From Nonomuraea gerenzanensis (lineage in GTDB: Bacteria; Actinomycetota; Actinomycetes; Streptosporangiales; Streptosporangiaceae): DNA of 64,000 nt. The notes under the pieces are model-generated. The model saw only the letters and a list, made by a program, of their open reading frames with translations. It searched no databases and was not told where the DNA came from. Below are positions 1 to 8,450 of the stretch, piece by piece (position 1 is the stretch's first letter; every line of letters begins with the position of its first letter). The DNA lies in the NCBI RefSeq assembly GCF_020215645.1, contig NZ_CP084058.1, positions 8,432,001 to 8,496,000 on the forward strand. Reading direction: 5' to 3'. The position numbers were made by a program, and so were the translations under genes.

Positions 1-403
1 ACGCCAGGCGGCGGCCCTCCAGGTCGGGTTGCCAGTCGTCCAGCGTCGTCAGGCCGGTGGGGTCCAGCTCCATGGGGTCGAGCACCACGCGGTCGTCGCA
101 GCAGAGCACCGGGTGCTCCTGCGACGGGGACTGGCGCAGGTGGAAGCGCTTGTCGCCGCGCCAGACGGGCACGGTGACCAGGCCCGTCTCGCGCAGCTCG
201 GTCAGCCGGGCCAGGAACCGCTCGCGCCGGGGCAGGGCGGCGGCGCTGTCGCGCCAGAGCCGGTCCTGGGCCGCCAGCCAGTCCTGGGTGCGGGGGTCGA
301 GGGGGTCCTCCAGCCAGCGGTACGGGTCGTCGATCTCGTGGCCGTGGTGGCGGTCGGTGAGGGGGAGGCGCTCGGCGGGCGGATAGTTGTCTGGAAATTT
401 CAT
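1..403 (-). CDS. Prolyl oligopeptidase (S9A), N-terminal part, runs off the window
   Basis: The visible 134 residues begin MKFPDNYPPAERLPLTDRHH and continue with the DPYRWLEDP signature that opens the beta-propeller domain of S9A prolyl oligopeptidases; the catalytic Ser/Asp/His domain would lie left of position 1. The ATG overlaps the stop of the upstream exporter gene (ATGA), so the two are translationally coupled. No signal peptide is visible, so the enzyme should be cytoplasmic. Established knowledge: in class III lanthipeptide clusters such as flavipeptin, a dedicated prolyl oligopeptidase (FlaP) cuts the leader after proline. The precursor at 3937-4068 has a leader proline at residue 12, so leader processing is the likely role. 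Function is inferred from context; the family call is firm. Confidence 0.85.
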   Translation of the reverse strand, partial: MKFPDNYPPAERLPLTDRHHGHEIDDPYRWLEDPLDPRTQDWLAAQDRLWRDSAAALPRRERFLARLTELRETGLVTVPVWRGDKRFHLRQSPSQEHPVLCCDDRVVLDPMELDPTGLTTLDDWQPDLEGRRLA

Positions 404-2061
404 GACACGGGCTCCGGGTGCCAGTGGCCGGCCAGGTCGGCGTACAGGGGGGAGGTCCGGATCAGCTCCTCGTGGGTGCCGATCGAGACGCGGGTGCCGT
501 CCATGAGGAGGATGCGGCGCGCGCGCAGGGCGGAGGTGAGGCGGTGGGCGATCACGACGAGCGTGCCGCCCCTGCGGGCGAACGCGGCCTCGGCCCTGGC
601 CTCGGTGGCGGGGTCCAGATGGCAGGTGGCCTCGTCCAGGATGATCAGGGAGGCGGGGGCCAGGTAGGCGCGCGCCAGGGCGATGAGCTGGCGCTGGCCC
701 GCCGAGAGCGCGCCCGGCTCGACCTGGGCGTCGTAGCCGCCCAGCTCGTCCACCAGGCCGGCCGCCCCGACGGCCGCGACGGCCTCCTCGAGGCCGGTGT
801 CCGGCTCCGCGTGGTAGAGCAGGTTCTCGCGCAGCGTGCCGCGGAAGACATAGGCCTCCTGCGGGATCAGCACGCGGGCACCGAAGTCCACCTGGTCGGC
901 GGGCACTCCCCCGATCAGCACCTCGCCCTCACCGGGGCGCAGCATGCCGCTGATCAGGGACGCGAGCGTGGACTTGCCCGCGCCGCTGGGGCCCACGACC
1001 GCCAGGTGGTCGCCCTCGGGGATCGTGAGGTCCAAGGAGTCCAGCACGGGGGCGGAGTGCGGGCCGTAGGCGAAGGTGACGGCGCCGAGCCGGACCTCGC
1101 CGGTGAGCGGGCGGATCCGGGGCCCGGCCGGGACGCCGGGCGGGGCCAGCTGGAGGATGCGGCCGAGTGAGACGGCGAGCCGGACGCCGCTGACGCCGAG
1201 CCCCTGCACGAGCCCGCCGAGCGCGGGCGCCAGCGACTGGGTGACGTAGGCGAGGGTGCCGACGACCACCCCGGCCCCCACCCCGCGCTCCAGCAGCCAC
1301 GGGGTCCCGGCCAGGACGAGCACGACGGGCAGCCAGCCGCCGGCGGCCAGGGCCGCGGTGCGGACGGCGCTCACCCGGGCCAGCGTGCGCGCGGCGGCGG
1401 CCTGCGCACCGACCCGGTGCCCGAACCGTCCCGTCACGCTCTCCCGCAGCCCGCAGGCCTCGATGTCGCGCAGCGCGCCCGCCACCCCGGTCATGGCCTC
1501 GGCCAGCCGCTCGTCGGCCACGAGGTAGGCGCGCTGCCGCCGGGCCAGTGCGGGCAGCGAGGCCAGGAACAGCGCGAGCCCGGCCAGGAAGGGCGGCATG
1601 ACCAGCATGAGCGTCTCGGGAGCCAGCGTCAGCAGCCCCAGCACGACGCTGGCCACCGTGAACACGAATCCCCGCACGGTGGTGACCACGGCTGCGAAGG
1701 CGTCCCTGGCCAGCTCGACCTGGAGCCCCGCCCTGGCCACGGCGGCGCTGTCGCGCCCGGTGCCCGTCCTGATCGCGCCCTCGACCACCCGGGTCAGCAG
1801 GTCGTCCCTGAACGGCTCCGCCAGCGCCGCGACGACCAGCACGACCTGCCGCGCCGCCACCGCCCCCGCCAGCCAGGCCAGCCCGAGCGCGGCCAGCCAG
1901 CCGAGGCCGAGCCACGGCTGCGCGACGGCGAACCCGTCCTCGATGGCCCGCGCGACGGCGTGCCCGATGAGGAACGCGGGCGCCGCCTCCACCAGCGACC
2001 AGAGGCCGAGCCTGACGAGCTGCCGGGGCTCCCGCCGCAGGGCGTGGACGGCCGGGTTCAC
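400..2061 (-). CDS. Lanthipeptide ABC exporter half-transporter (RamB-like)
   Basis: A 553-residue permease-ATPase fusion. The N-terminal ~300 residues hold hydrophobic helices. The ATPase domain has Walker A GPSGAGKST, a Q-loop in LIPQEAYVFRGTL, signature LSAGQRQLIALARAYL and Walker B LIILDEATCHLD. I chose the GTG at 2059-2061 because it overlaps the stop of the preceding exporter (GTGA) and begins a normal permease (NPAVHALRREPRQLVRLGL); the longer upstream reading is arginine/proline-rich shadow. With the 2058-3815 protein it should form a heterodimeric exporter of the modified peptide, like RamA/RamB of the SapB system. Confidence 0.9.
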   Translation of the reverse strand: MNPAVHALRREPRQLVRLGLWSLVEAAPAFLIGHAVARAIEDGFAVAQPWLGLGWLAALGLAWLAGAVAARQVVLVVAALAEPFRDDLLTRVVEGAIRTGTGRDSAAVARAGLQVELARDAFAAVVTTVRGFVFTVASVVLGLLTLAPETLMLVMPPFLAGLALFLASLPALARRQRAYLVADERLAEAMTGVAGALRDIEACGLRESVTGRFGHRVGAQAAAARTLARVSAVRTAALAAGGWLPVVLVLAGTPWLLERGVGAGVVVGTLAYVTQSLAPALGGLVQGLGVSGVRLAVSLGRILQLAPPGVPAGPRIRPLTGEVRLGAVTFAYGPHSAPVLDSLDLTIPEGDHLAVVGPSGAGKSTLASLISGMLRPGEGEVLIGGVPADQVDFGARVLIPQEAYVFRGTLRENLLYHAEPDTGLEEAVAAVGAAGLVDELGGYDAQVEPGALSAGQRQLIALARAYLAPASLIILDEATCHLDPATEARAEAAFARRGGTLVVIAHRLTSALRARRILLMDGTRVSIGTHEELIRTSPLYADLAGHWHPEPVS

Positions 2062-3815
2062 GACGCGGCTCCCTGGAAGAGCGTCCGGTAGGCCGGGTCC
2101 TGCCAGAGCACGTGGTGCGGGCCGCAGGCGCGGACCGTGCCGTCGTCGAGCCAGACGACCTGGTCGGCGCGGGCGGCGGTGGCCAGGCGGTGGGCCGCGA
2201 TGAGGCGGGTGCGGCCGAGCCGGTCGGTGGTGAGTGCCTGGGCGACCTGGCGCTCGGTCACGGTGTCGAGGCTGGAGGTGGCGTCGTCGAGCACCAGCAA
2301 CCGCTCGCCCTGGGCGAACGCCCTGGCCAGGCCGATGCGCTGGCGCTCGCCGCCGGACATGGGGGCGTCGGCGAGCGGGGTGGCGTAGCCGAGCGGGAGC
2401 CTGCGGATGAACGGGTCCGCGCACGCGGCTCCGGCGGCTGTGGTGACGAGCCCGCGGTCCGCAGCCGTCGTACTGAGCCCGCAGTCGGCGGCCGTCGTGA
2501 TGAGCCCCCGGCCGGCGTCCGCCCCCTCCCGAACGGGCGCCGGCTCGGGCTTGATGGCCTCGCCGATCGTCTCGCCGACCAGCACCGGGCGTTCGAAGGC
2601 GTAGCCGATGGCCCGCCGCAGCTCCGGCTCCGCCAGTTCGGGCAGCGGCACGCCGTCGAGCAGCACGGTGCCGCGCTCGGGATCGGCCAGCCGGCCCGCC
2701 AGCGCCGCCAGCAGCGACTTGCCCGACCCCGACCGCCCGACCACGGCGGTCACGCGTCCGCCGGGGAGCGTGAGGTCGCCGACGGCCAGGCCGTTCGCGG
2801 TCACGTCACGGAATTCGAGGGTCCCGGGGCCGGGCGGGAGGGTGCGGGTGCCGTACCGGACGGGTGGCAGGTCGAGCACCTCGGCCACCCGTCCGGCGGC
2901 GGCGCGCGCCCTGGCCAGGCCGCCGATGTGGCCCAGCGCCGTGCTGAGTGAGGCCCCGAGCACGGCATAGCGCGCGGCGGCGTAGAGCTCGCCGATGGTG
3001 AGGTCGCCGGCGGCGAGCAGGAGCCCGCCCACGGCGAGCACGGCGACCTCCAGCAGCGGCACGACCACCCCGGACCGGACGGTGGCCGAGGCGTTGGCCC
3101 GCCACAGCGCCATCCCGTGCGCGCGCAGCCGGGGCAGCGGCGCGAGCACGCGGCGCGACTCGCGCTCGGCCGTGCCGGCGGCGGCGATCGTGCGGGCGCC
3201 GCCCAGCGCCTCCACGAGGCGGGCGGCCAGCTCGCCCTGCACCTCCTGGTAGCCGCCCGCGATCGTGGTCGTGGTGCGCAGGAAGGCACGCAGGACGAGG
3301 AGGATGACGACGATGCCCGCCCCGAGCGTCAGCGTCAGGACGGGAGCGATGAGGGTGAGCGCGACCAGCGCGCCCGCCGTCGGTACGAGAAGGGCGAGCG
3401 CGCTGGTCACGGTCTCGGGCGCCCTGCCGACCTCCTCGGCGTTCAGGCCGGCCCGGGTGACGAGCTCGCCTTCCGGGAAGCGGCGGGTGGCCGCCGAGCC
3501 GGAGCCGAGGACGTGGCGCAGCACGCCGGAGCGCAGGGTGGCGGCGGCGTGGGCGCCGCTGGCGCCGCGCGCCCACACGCCGAGGCTCTCGCAGAGCATG
3601 ACGGCGGCGACCGCGCCCGCGCAGAGCGCCAGCCAGGGGGTGCCTGCCGGCTGGCGCGTCACAAAGGCGTCCACGGTGGCGTCCACGGTGCGGCCGATCA
3701 GGTACGGGATGGCCAGCTCGGCGGCCGCTCCGACGATGGCCGTGCCGGCCAGCACGGCGGGCCACGGGCCGCTGCGCCGAACGGCGGCGATCACCAGCCG
3801 GTCTCCTGCCCGCAC
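2058..3815 (-). CDS. Lanthipeptide ABC exporter half-transporter (RamA-like) with a repeat insert
   Basis: A 585-residue ABC permease-ATPase starting at GTG 3813-3815 behind the Shine-Dalgarno AAGGAGG. The ATPase has Walker A GRSGSGKS, signature MSGGERQRIGLARAF and Walker B LLVLDDATSSLD. The Q-loop region reads YAFERPVL without the usual glutamine. Between this region and the signature lies an insert in which a nine-residue unit (TTAADxGLx) is repeated about three times, encoded by ~27-bp tandem repeats around 2443-2515; this sits in the helical subdomain and probably forms a loop. The stop overlaps the start of the second exporter. Likely partner of the 400-2061 protein. Confidence 0.9.
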   Translation of the reverse strand: MRAGDRLVIAAVRRSGPWPAVLAGTAIVGAAAELAIPYLIGRTVDATVDAFVTRQPAGTPWLALCAGAVAAVMLCESLGVWARGASGAHAAATLRSGVLRHVLGSGSAATRRFPEGELVTRAGLNAEEVGRAPETVTSALALLVPTAGALVALTLIAPVLTLTLGAGIVVILLVLRAFLRTTTTIAGGYQEVQGELAARLVEALGGARTIAAAGTAERESRRVLAPLPRLRAHGMALWRANASATVRSGVVVPLLEVAVLAVGGLLLAAGDLTIGELYAAARYAVLGASLSTALGHIGGLARARAAAGRVAEVLDLPPVRYGTRTLPPGPGTLEFRDVTANGLAVGDLTLPGGRVTAVVGRSGSGKSLLAALAGRLADPERGTVLLDGVPLPELAEPELRRAIGYAFERPVLVGETIGEAIKPEPAPVREGADAGRGLITTAADCGLSTTAADRGLVTTAAGAACADPFIRRLPLGYATPLADAPMSGGERQRIGLARAFAQGERLLVLDDATSSLDTVTERQVAQALTTDRLGRTRLIAAHRLATAARADQVVWLDDGTVRACGPHHVLWQDPAYRTLFQGAAS

Positions 3816-3830
3816 GTGACGCCTCCTTGT

Positions 3831-3902
3831 CGTTCATGTCCCCGCGGTCGTTCATGTCCTCGCGGTCGTTCATGTCCCCGCGGTCATTCATGTCCCCGCG
3901 CC
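3831..3902. repeat. Four 18-bp tandem repeats upstream of the exporter genes
   Basis: Four direct copies of an 18-bp unit (cgttcatgtccccgcggt, with single-base variants) lie between the lanthipeptide precursor and the first exporter gene. Read on the minus strand each unit contains an ATG and encodes MNDRGD-like hexapeptides in a frame different from the exporter. The last copy forms one arm of the hairpin at 3892-3923. Confidence 0.95.
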
Positions 3903-3923
3903 GTCGGTGGACGGCGCGGGGAC
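3892..3923 (-). terminator. 14-bp perfect hairpin after the lanthipeptide precursor
   Basis: GTCCCCGCGCCGTC (3892-3905) is perfectly complementary to 3910-3923, with a 4-nt loop. It lies 14 bp after the precursor stop and before the exporter genes. No T-run follows on the minus strand, so it more likely attenuates read-through or protects the precursor mRNA 3' end than terminates fully. Confidence 0.7.
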
Positions 3924-3936
3924 TTTTATGCGCATA

Positions 3937-4068
3937 TCAGTGGCAGAGAGCGACACTGAGGTTGCTGGGCGCGCCAGAGTGGCAGGAGAGAACGGTCAGC
4001 GTGCTGCCGCCGCTGGCCACGTCGCTGGCCGCGGGAGCCTCAAGACCCTGCAGGTCGAGAAGTACCAT
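3937..4068 (-). CDS. lanA: Class III lanthipeptide precursor (SapB/RamS-like), 43 residues
   Basis: The peptide starts MVLLDLQGLEAPAASDVASG and continues with a core of about 23 residues. LLDLQ matches the conserved leader helix motif that class III synthetases recognise (SapB precursor: LFDLQ). The core has two S-x2-S/T-x3-C units, Ser22-Thr25-Cys29 and Ser35-Ser38-Cys42, the pattern that gives labionin or lanthionine rings; SapB has the same two-ring spacing. I chose the internal ATG (4066-4068) over a longer ORF because it has a strong Shine-Dalgarno (GGAAGGAGGTG) and places the leader motif at the N terminus. It overlaps the end of lanKC by 29 bp. The product is expected to be an exported, possibly surface-active peptide; whether labionin or lanthionine forms cannot be read from sequence. 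Confidence 0.92.
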   Translation of the reverse strand: MVLLDLQGLEAPAASDVASGGSTLTVLSCHSGAPSNLSVALCH

Positions 4069-6613
4069 GTCGTACACCTCCTTCCGTGGTGTCGTCGGGG
4101 AGAGGCCGCTCGGGTGCGGCCCCGAGGAACGGCAGATGGCAGGGTTTTTCGCCCAGTACCACACCGAGGGCGAAGAGCACGCCGGCCGTTCCGGTCGCGA
4201 AATCCATGGACAGGCGCAGGAGCTGGTCGCCGGGGAAAGCCAGGCCCCCGGCGTACGGCAGCGCGTGCCACCGCAGCCCCCTCACCAGTTCGGGCACGTT
4301 CCCGGCGCCCGCCGCGATGATCCCGGCGCGTCCGGTGAACAGCCCCGCTTGCACGAAGTAGCCCGCGCGACCGGCGAGCCGCAGCTCGGCCAGCGCCGTC
4401 GCGAACGCCTCGTCGTGCCGGTGCCGCAGGTAGCGCGCCAGCACGAGGGCGATCCCCGCGGACCCCTCGTCGAGGTACGGCAGCAGCCGCCACCCCTGGT
4501 TGACCTGCAGCGAGCCGTCCTCGGCGTGGCGGCAGCGCCGCAGGTCCTGCCGGAGCGCGGTGGCCGCCAGGTCGAGCAGCGCCGGGTCGCCGGTGTGCTC
4601 GTAGGCGTGCAGGAACAACAGCGCGGGCCCGGAGGAGCCGTGCATGAGCCCGGCGCGCGGGTTGGTGCCGCCGCTGATCTCGGACACGGAGGCGTCGAGC
4701 CGCCCGGCGCAGATGTCCACCGCGCGCAAGGCGAGGTCGGTGTGCCCGAAATGGAGGAGGTTCAGCCCGATGCCCGACAGGCCGGAGATGAGCGCCGATT
4801 CCAGGCTGTCCCATCTCTCGCGCAGGCAGACGTCGATGAGGTCGTGCGCGTCCTCCCGGTGTCCGAGCAGGTCGAGCACGTACGCGATGCCGTGCAGCCC
4901 GTCGTACAGGCCGAGCCCCGAGCCCTGGACGGGGCGGCGGACCCGCTCGCGCAGCCAGCGCTCGTACTCGGGGAAGGGCCCGAGGCCGGTGCTGTGCAGG
5001 GCGAACAGCACTCCTGCGGCGCCGTGCGCGAGGTCGAGCCCGCCGCCGGGCCTGAACTGGGCCACGTCGCCGGGGAAGAGCCGGTCGTCCCGGCCGGGCG
5101 TGGCGGCGGCCGTGATCGCCTTGGCCAGCCGTCCTCGCAGGTCGGGCCAGTCGATGTCGTGCGGCTCCGGCCAGATCGCCGCGGCCGTCGCGGTGTCGTG
5201 CCCGCCGCCGGCGATGGTCGCCACGGCGTCGTCGATCACGCGGTGCGGCACGGGGAACGTCTCCTTGACGATCTCCCCGAGGTGGGCCACCTTCGGCCGA
5301 TGCAGCGGCAGCATGATCGTGCATTGCGGCGCGAACAGCCCCAGGCGCAGGCAGGCCAGCGCGTACCGGTCCACGTCCACGCCCTGGCGGTCGGCCGGGG
5401 CGGCGAAGGCGGGGTGGGCGAGCGCGGCGCGCGCCCTGTCGTCGGCGAGCGTGGCGACCTCGTAGTCGATCAGCGCCACCCGGCCGTCGTCGGTCAGCAG
5501 GATGTTGTCGGGGTGCAGGTCGCCGAAGACGACGCCGCGCTCGTGCAGCGAGCGGACCGCGCGCGCCACCTCCTCCAGCGTCTCGACCGCCCACTCGGTG
5601 TACTCGGCCAGGTCCTGCTCGGTGCAGGTGGCGCGGGTCAGCGGGTAGCGGTGCACGAGCCGCCGCTGCAGCGGCGTGCCGTCCACGAACTCCTGGACGA
5701 GGAAGTGGTGCTCGCCGAGCGTGAAGTAACCGAGCAGCGCGGGGGCGGCTGGCAGGCCCGCGAGGCGTTCGAGGATGTCGCGCTCGTGCTCGATCCTGGC
5801 CACCGCGTCGCGGCCGGCCGCGTCGAGCCCGGCGTGCGGCCTGGCCTCCTTGAGCACCACGCGCTCGCCGGTCCGCTTGTCGCGGCCCAGGTAGACGCCG
5901 CCGCCGTTGGAGAAGTGCAGGACGCTCTCGATGGTGTACGGCAGCTCGTTCGTCGTCACCGAGTTGCGGGCGGCGAGCTGCGGCTCCAGGAACGCGGGCA
6001 GCGTCGTCCACGGCGGCACCGAGAACGTGGCGCCCCGCACGTCCGGCACCAGCGTGCCGTCCTCGTCCGCGACGGCCAGCACGCGCTCGCCCGCCGGGGT
6101 CAGGCAGTGGCGCTCGGCGAAGCCGCCGTACCGGACGAACAGCGGGCCGTCGTTGTAACGCAGATCGCTGAGGATGTACGGGCCGCGCACGTCGCGCAGC
6201 AGCTCGTCGAGCTCTTTGAGCACCAGCTCCAGCTGCGCCTCGTCCCGCGGGTAAATGGTGACGAGCTTGCCGCTGGAGGCGCGGGAGGCGGCCTTGGAGT
6301 TCACCATCACGAGCACCGGCATGCCACGCAGGAACTTGAACGCGATACCGCGCGGCAAACAGTATTCCCAAACGGCGGCAATGGCCTTCTCGGCGTCCTC
6401 GACGCGGGCGGAAACGTGAATCTTCCAGCCTTGGGAGGGCAGCGGCGGCTCATTCTCCGGAGCCAGGTAGCACCACGTCTCGGTGCGCGCCGTGGCCCAG
6501 CCGGCGGGCAGTGACCTGCGCAGAATGGGAAAGTCGGCGTCTGCTGCCGTGCTGTGCTCAAGAGTGTCGTAGAAACACGGATCCACTAGGCAATAGAGCT
6601 CGTACTTGTCCAT
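4040..6613 (-). CDS. lanKC: Class III lanthipeptide synthetase LanKC (RamC-like)
   Basis: An 857-residue trifunctional enzyme that phosphorylates Ser/Thr of the precursor, eliminates phosphate and cyclises onto Cys. Residues ~1-205 form the lyase domain. The kinase domain has a glycine-rich segment at 237-239, VVLK lysine at 255, catalytic GDLHPDN at 364-370 and DYE (in place of DFG) at 383-385. From ~515 the LanC-like cyclase repeats appear (LAHGAAGVLFALH, YDGLHGIAYVLDLLG, LMHGSSGPALLFLH); classical LanC zinc-ligand motifs are not evident, as is usual for class III. The ATG at 6611-6613 follows GGAGGT. The gene overlaps the precursor by 29 bp. Confidence 0.95.
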   Translation of the reverse strand: MDKYELYCLVDPCFYDTLEHSTAADADFPILRRSLPAGWATARTETWCYLAPENEPPLPSQGWKIHVSARVEDAEKAIAAVWEYCLPRGIAFKFLRGMPVLVMVNSKAASRASSGKLVTIYPRDEAQLELVLKELDELLRDVRGPYILSDLRYNDGPLFVRYGGFAERHCLTPAGERVLAVADEDGTLVPDVRGATFSVPPWTTLPAFLEPQLAARNSVTTNELPYTIESVLHFSNGGGVYLGRDKRTGERVVLKEARPHAGLDAAGRDAVARIEHERDILERLAGLPAAPALLGYFTLGEHHFLVQEFVDGTPLQRRLVHRYPLTRATCTEQDLAEYTEWAVETLEEVARAVRSLHERGVVFGDLHPDNILLTDDGRVALIDYEVATLADDRARAALAHPAFAAPADRQGVDVDRYALACLRLGLFAPQCTIMLPLHRPKVAHLGEIVKETFPVPHRVIDDAVATIAGGGHDTATAAAIWPEPHDIDWPDLRGRLAKAITAAATPGRDDRLFPGDVAQFRPGGGLDLAHGAAGVLFALHSTGLGPFPEYERWLRERVRRPVQGSGLGLYDGLHGIAYVLDLLGHREDAHDLIDVCLRERWDSLESALISGLSGIGLNLLHFGHTDLALRAVDICAGRLDASVSEISGGTNPRAGLMHGSSGPALLFLHAYEHTGDPALLDLAATALRQDLRRCRHAEDGSLQVNQGWRLLPYLDEGSAGIALVLARYLRHRHDEAFATALAELRLAGRAGYFVQAGLFTGRAGIIAAGAGNVPELVRGLRWHALPYAGGLAFPGDQLLRLSMDFATGTAGVLFALGVVLGEKPCHLPFLGAAPERPLPDDTTEGGVRHGTSRPAGS

Positions 6614-6749
6614 CTGGCCGGGACCTCCAGGGCGGTGTGCTCAGTAGCTTCCCGCCGTGGGGCGTCATCCGGCTAGTCACATTTTTCAGCACCCGTACAT
6701 GGCTATTTAAATCGCATTCGTGAGATCCACATCATTGACCGGTAGACGA

Positions 6750-7967
6750 TTATTTCTTTCGTGGCACGTACACGCTGAAGGTGAATTGACCGGTCCTGGA
6801 GGAGGTCGCCTCCAGCCAGCCGCCGAGGCTGGAGACGCGGTCGGCCAGGTTCAGCAGGCCCTGGCCCGCGTCGCCGGGGCGGCGGGGCGGGCGGACGCCG
6901 TCGTTCCTGATCGTCAGCCGCACCATCTGGTCACGTTCCAAAAGATGCACCGAGCACTGGCGGGCCTCCGCGTGACGCAGCACGTTCGTGACGCCCTCGC
7001 GTAGGGCGTGCGTGAGCGCCTCCTCCACGTCGCCGGGCAGGTCGCGGCAGGACACCCTGATCTGGCAGCGCACCCGCGCCGACTCCAGCAGCGACCGCGC
7101 CGAGCCCAGCTCGGCCGCCAGTGAGGAGCTGCGCAGGCCGTGCGCGACCGCCCGCACGTCGGTCGACAGGTTGCGCAGCAGCTCCAGCGTCTCGCTGATC
7201 TCGGTCCGGGCCTTCTCGTCCCCTTCTGCGACCAGCCGCTCCAGGAGCTGCACCTTCAGCACCAGCACCGTCAGCCGGTGGCCGACCAGGTCGTGCAGGT
7301 CGCGGGTGAAGCGGCGGCGCTCCAGCGCGACGGCCCTGCGCATGACCTCGGTCCGCGCCTCGCCCAGCTGCCTGGCCCGTCTGGTCAGCGTGACGAGGGC
7401 GTACTCCGACATGCCGACCAGCGAGGCGGCCAGCGCCCAGAGCGGGTCGATCATCGACCGGTCGGGGGACGCCAGCACCACCGGCCCGCACGCCAGGGCC
7501 AGCAGCACCAGCACGATCGAGCGGATCCGGCCCGCCATCACCAGCAGCGCGCCCGCCAGCAGGCCGCAGACCGGGGTCCACGCGGCGCCGAACACGGTCA
7601 GCGGCAGGTACGTCAGCCACGCCTGCACGGCCACGATCCACCACGCGCCCGCACGGCGCACCGGAGTCTCGGTGATGAACCTGACGTGCAGCGCCACCAG
7701 CACGAGCAGCGTCACGGCGCCCCCGGCGAGCGCCCCCGACCCCGACAGCCCGAGCAGGACCGGCACCGACAGGCCGGCGATCCCGGCCGCCACCCCGAGC
7801 CCGCCCACCCACGAGGGGGACGAGAGGTCCTTCAGCCTGGCGCGCAGCCCCTTCGGCCCGGCACGCAGGCTCGCCCGCCTGGCCCGCATGCTCTTCCGCC
7901 GCCGGGCACGCTGCTCCTTGCGCCCGGCGAGCGCCCTGGACAGGCGTCCACGGAGTGTGTCCTTCAC
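6750..7967 (-). CDS. NarL-family sensor histidine kinase (orphan in this window)
   Basis: About 405 residues: an arginine-rich cytoplasmic N terminus, hydrophobic membrane helices over roughly residues 50-190, then a HisKA_3 phospho-acceptor segment (RRRFTRDLHDLVGHRLTVL, His in DLHD) and an HATPase domain ending in a GQGLLNLADRV G-box. No response regulator is adjacent. It is co-oriented with and 136 bp upstream of lanKC, in the place where SapB clusters carry regulation (RamR), so control of the lanthipeptide operon is plausible but inferred. The GTG at 7965-7967 was chosen; an in-frame TTG at 8000 would add 11 residues. Confidence 0.85.
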   Translation of the reverse strand: MKDTLRGRLSRALAGRKEQRARRRKSMRARRASLRAGPKGLRARLKDLSSPSWVGGLGVAAGIAGLSVPVLLGLSGSGALAGGAVTLLVLVALHVRFITETPVRRAGAWWIVAVQAWLTYLPLTVFGAAWTPVCGLLAGALLVMAGRIRSIVLVLLALACGPVVLASPDRSMIDPLWALAASLVGMSEYALVTLTRRARQLGEARTEVMRRAVALERRRFTRDLHDLVGHRLTVLVLKVQLLERLVAEGDEKARTEISETLELLRNLSTDVRAVAHGLRSSSLAAELGSARSLLESARVRCQIRVSCRDLPGDVEEALTHALREGVTNVLRHAEARQCSVHLLERDQMVRLTIRNDGVRPPRRPGDAGQGLLNLADRVSSLGGWLEATSSRTGQFTFSVYVPRKK

Positions 7968-8156
7968 CTCACCCCCGGTATGCGTTCGGGTTCTTCTCAA
8001 ACGAGCACGTCGCCAGGGCGCCCACCGTTTTGCAACGTTCCTCTAATCGACCCGATCAGCGTCACCCGTGTAAAGGTCATTTCCGCTTTTGGACAAGCCT
8101 GACTTCCCGTCCACCCGACCAGTAACTAGTGCATATCTGGTCATATGGTGTGCTCC

Positions 8157-8450
8157 ATGGAGTACACGCGACTGGGCAACTCAGGCTTGAAGGTCTCCCG
8201 GCTGTGCCTGGGCATGATGAGCTACGGCGACCCCGCCACGCAGCAGTGGGCGCTGGCACAGGACGAGGCGGAGCCCCTCGTCCGCAGGGCCGCCGACGCC
8301 GGGGTGACGTTCTTCGACACCGCCGACGTCTACAGCGAGGGCGCGAGCGAGGTCGTGACCGGCAACGCGCTGCGGGCGATCTTCCCCCGGCGTGAGGACT
8401 ACGTGCTTGCCACGAAGGTGTACTTCCCGATGGGCCGCGGCCGGTCGGTG
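8157..8450 (+). pseudogene. Aldo/keto reductase, 5' fragment split by an integrative element
   Basis: Residues MEYTRLGNSGLKVSRLCLGM through ATKVYFPMGRG match the N-terminal barrel strands of aldo/keto reductases, including the FFDTADVYSEGASE motif with the catalytic Asp/Tyr. Similarity stops abruptly near 8450, where sequence changes to an antisense replication initiator. The 3' part of the same gene resumes at 11337. About 85-90 residues between the two parts are missing, so insertion was accompanied or followed by deletion. Confidence 0.9.

Noticed and set aside
3831..3902. Tandem repeats considered as a CRISPR array
   Set aside because: Units are 18 bp with no spacers and no cas genes; a simple tandem repeat.
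3817..6514. An 895-codon plus-strand open frame
   Set aside because: It is the antisense shadow of lanKC and the precursor; composition is arginine/glycine/proline-rich with no domain, while the opposite strand has full motif content.
8001..8156. Possible tRNA or response-regulator gene beside the sensor kinase
   Set aside because: No cloverleaf or receiver-domain coding was found in this 156-bp gap.
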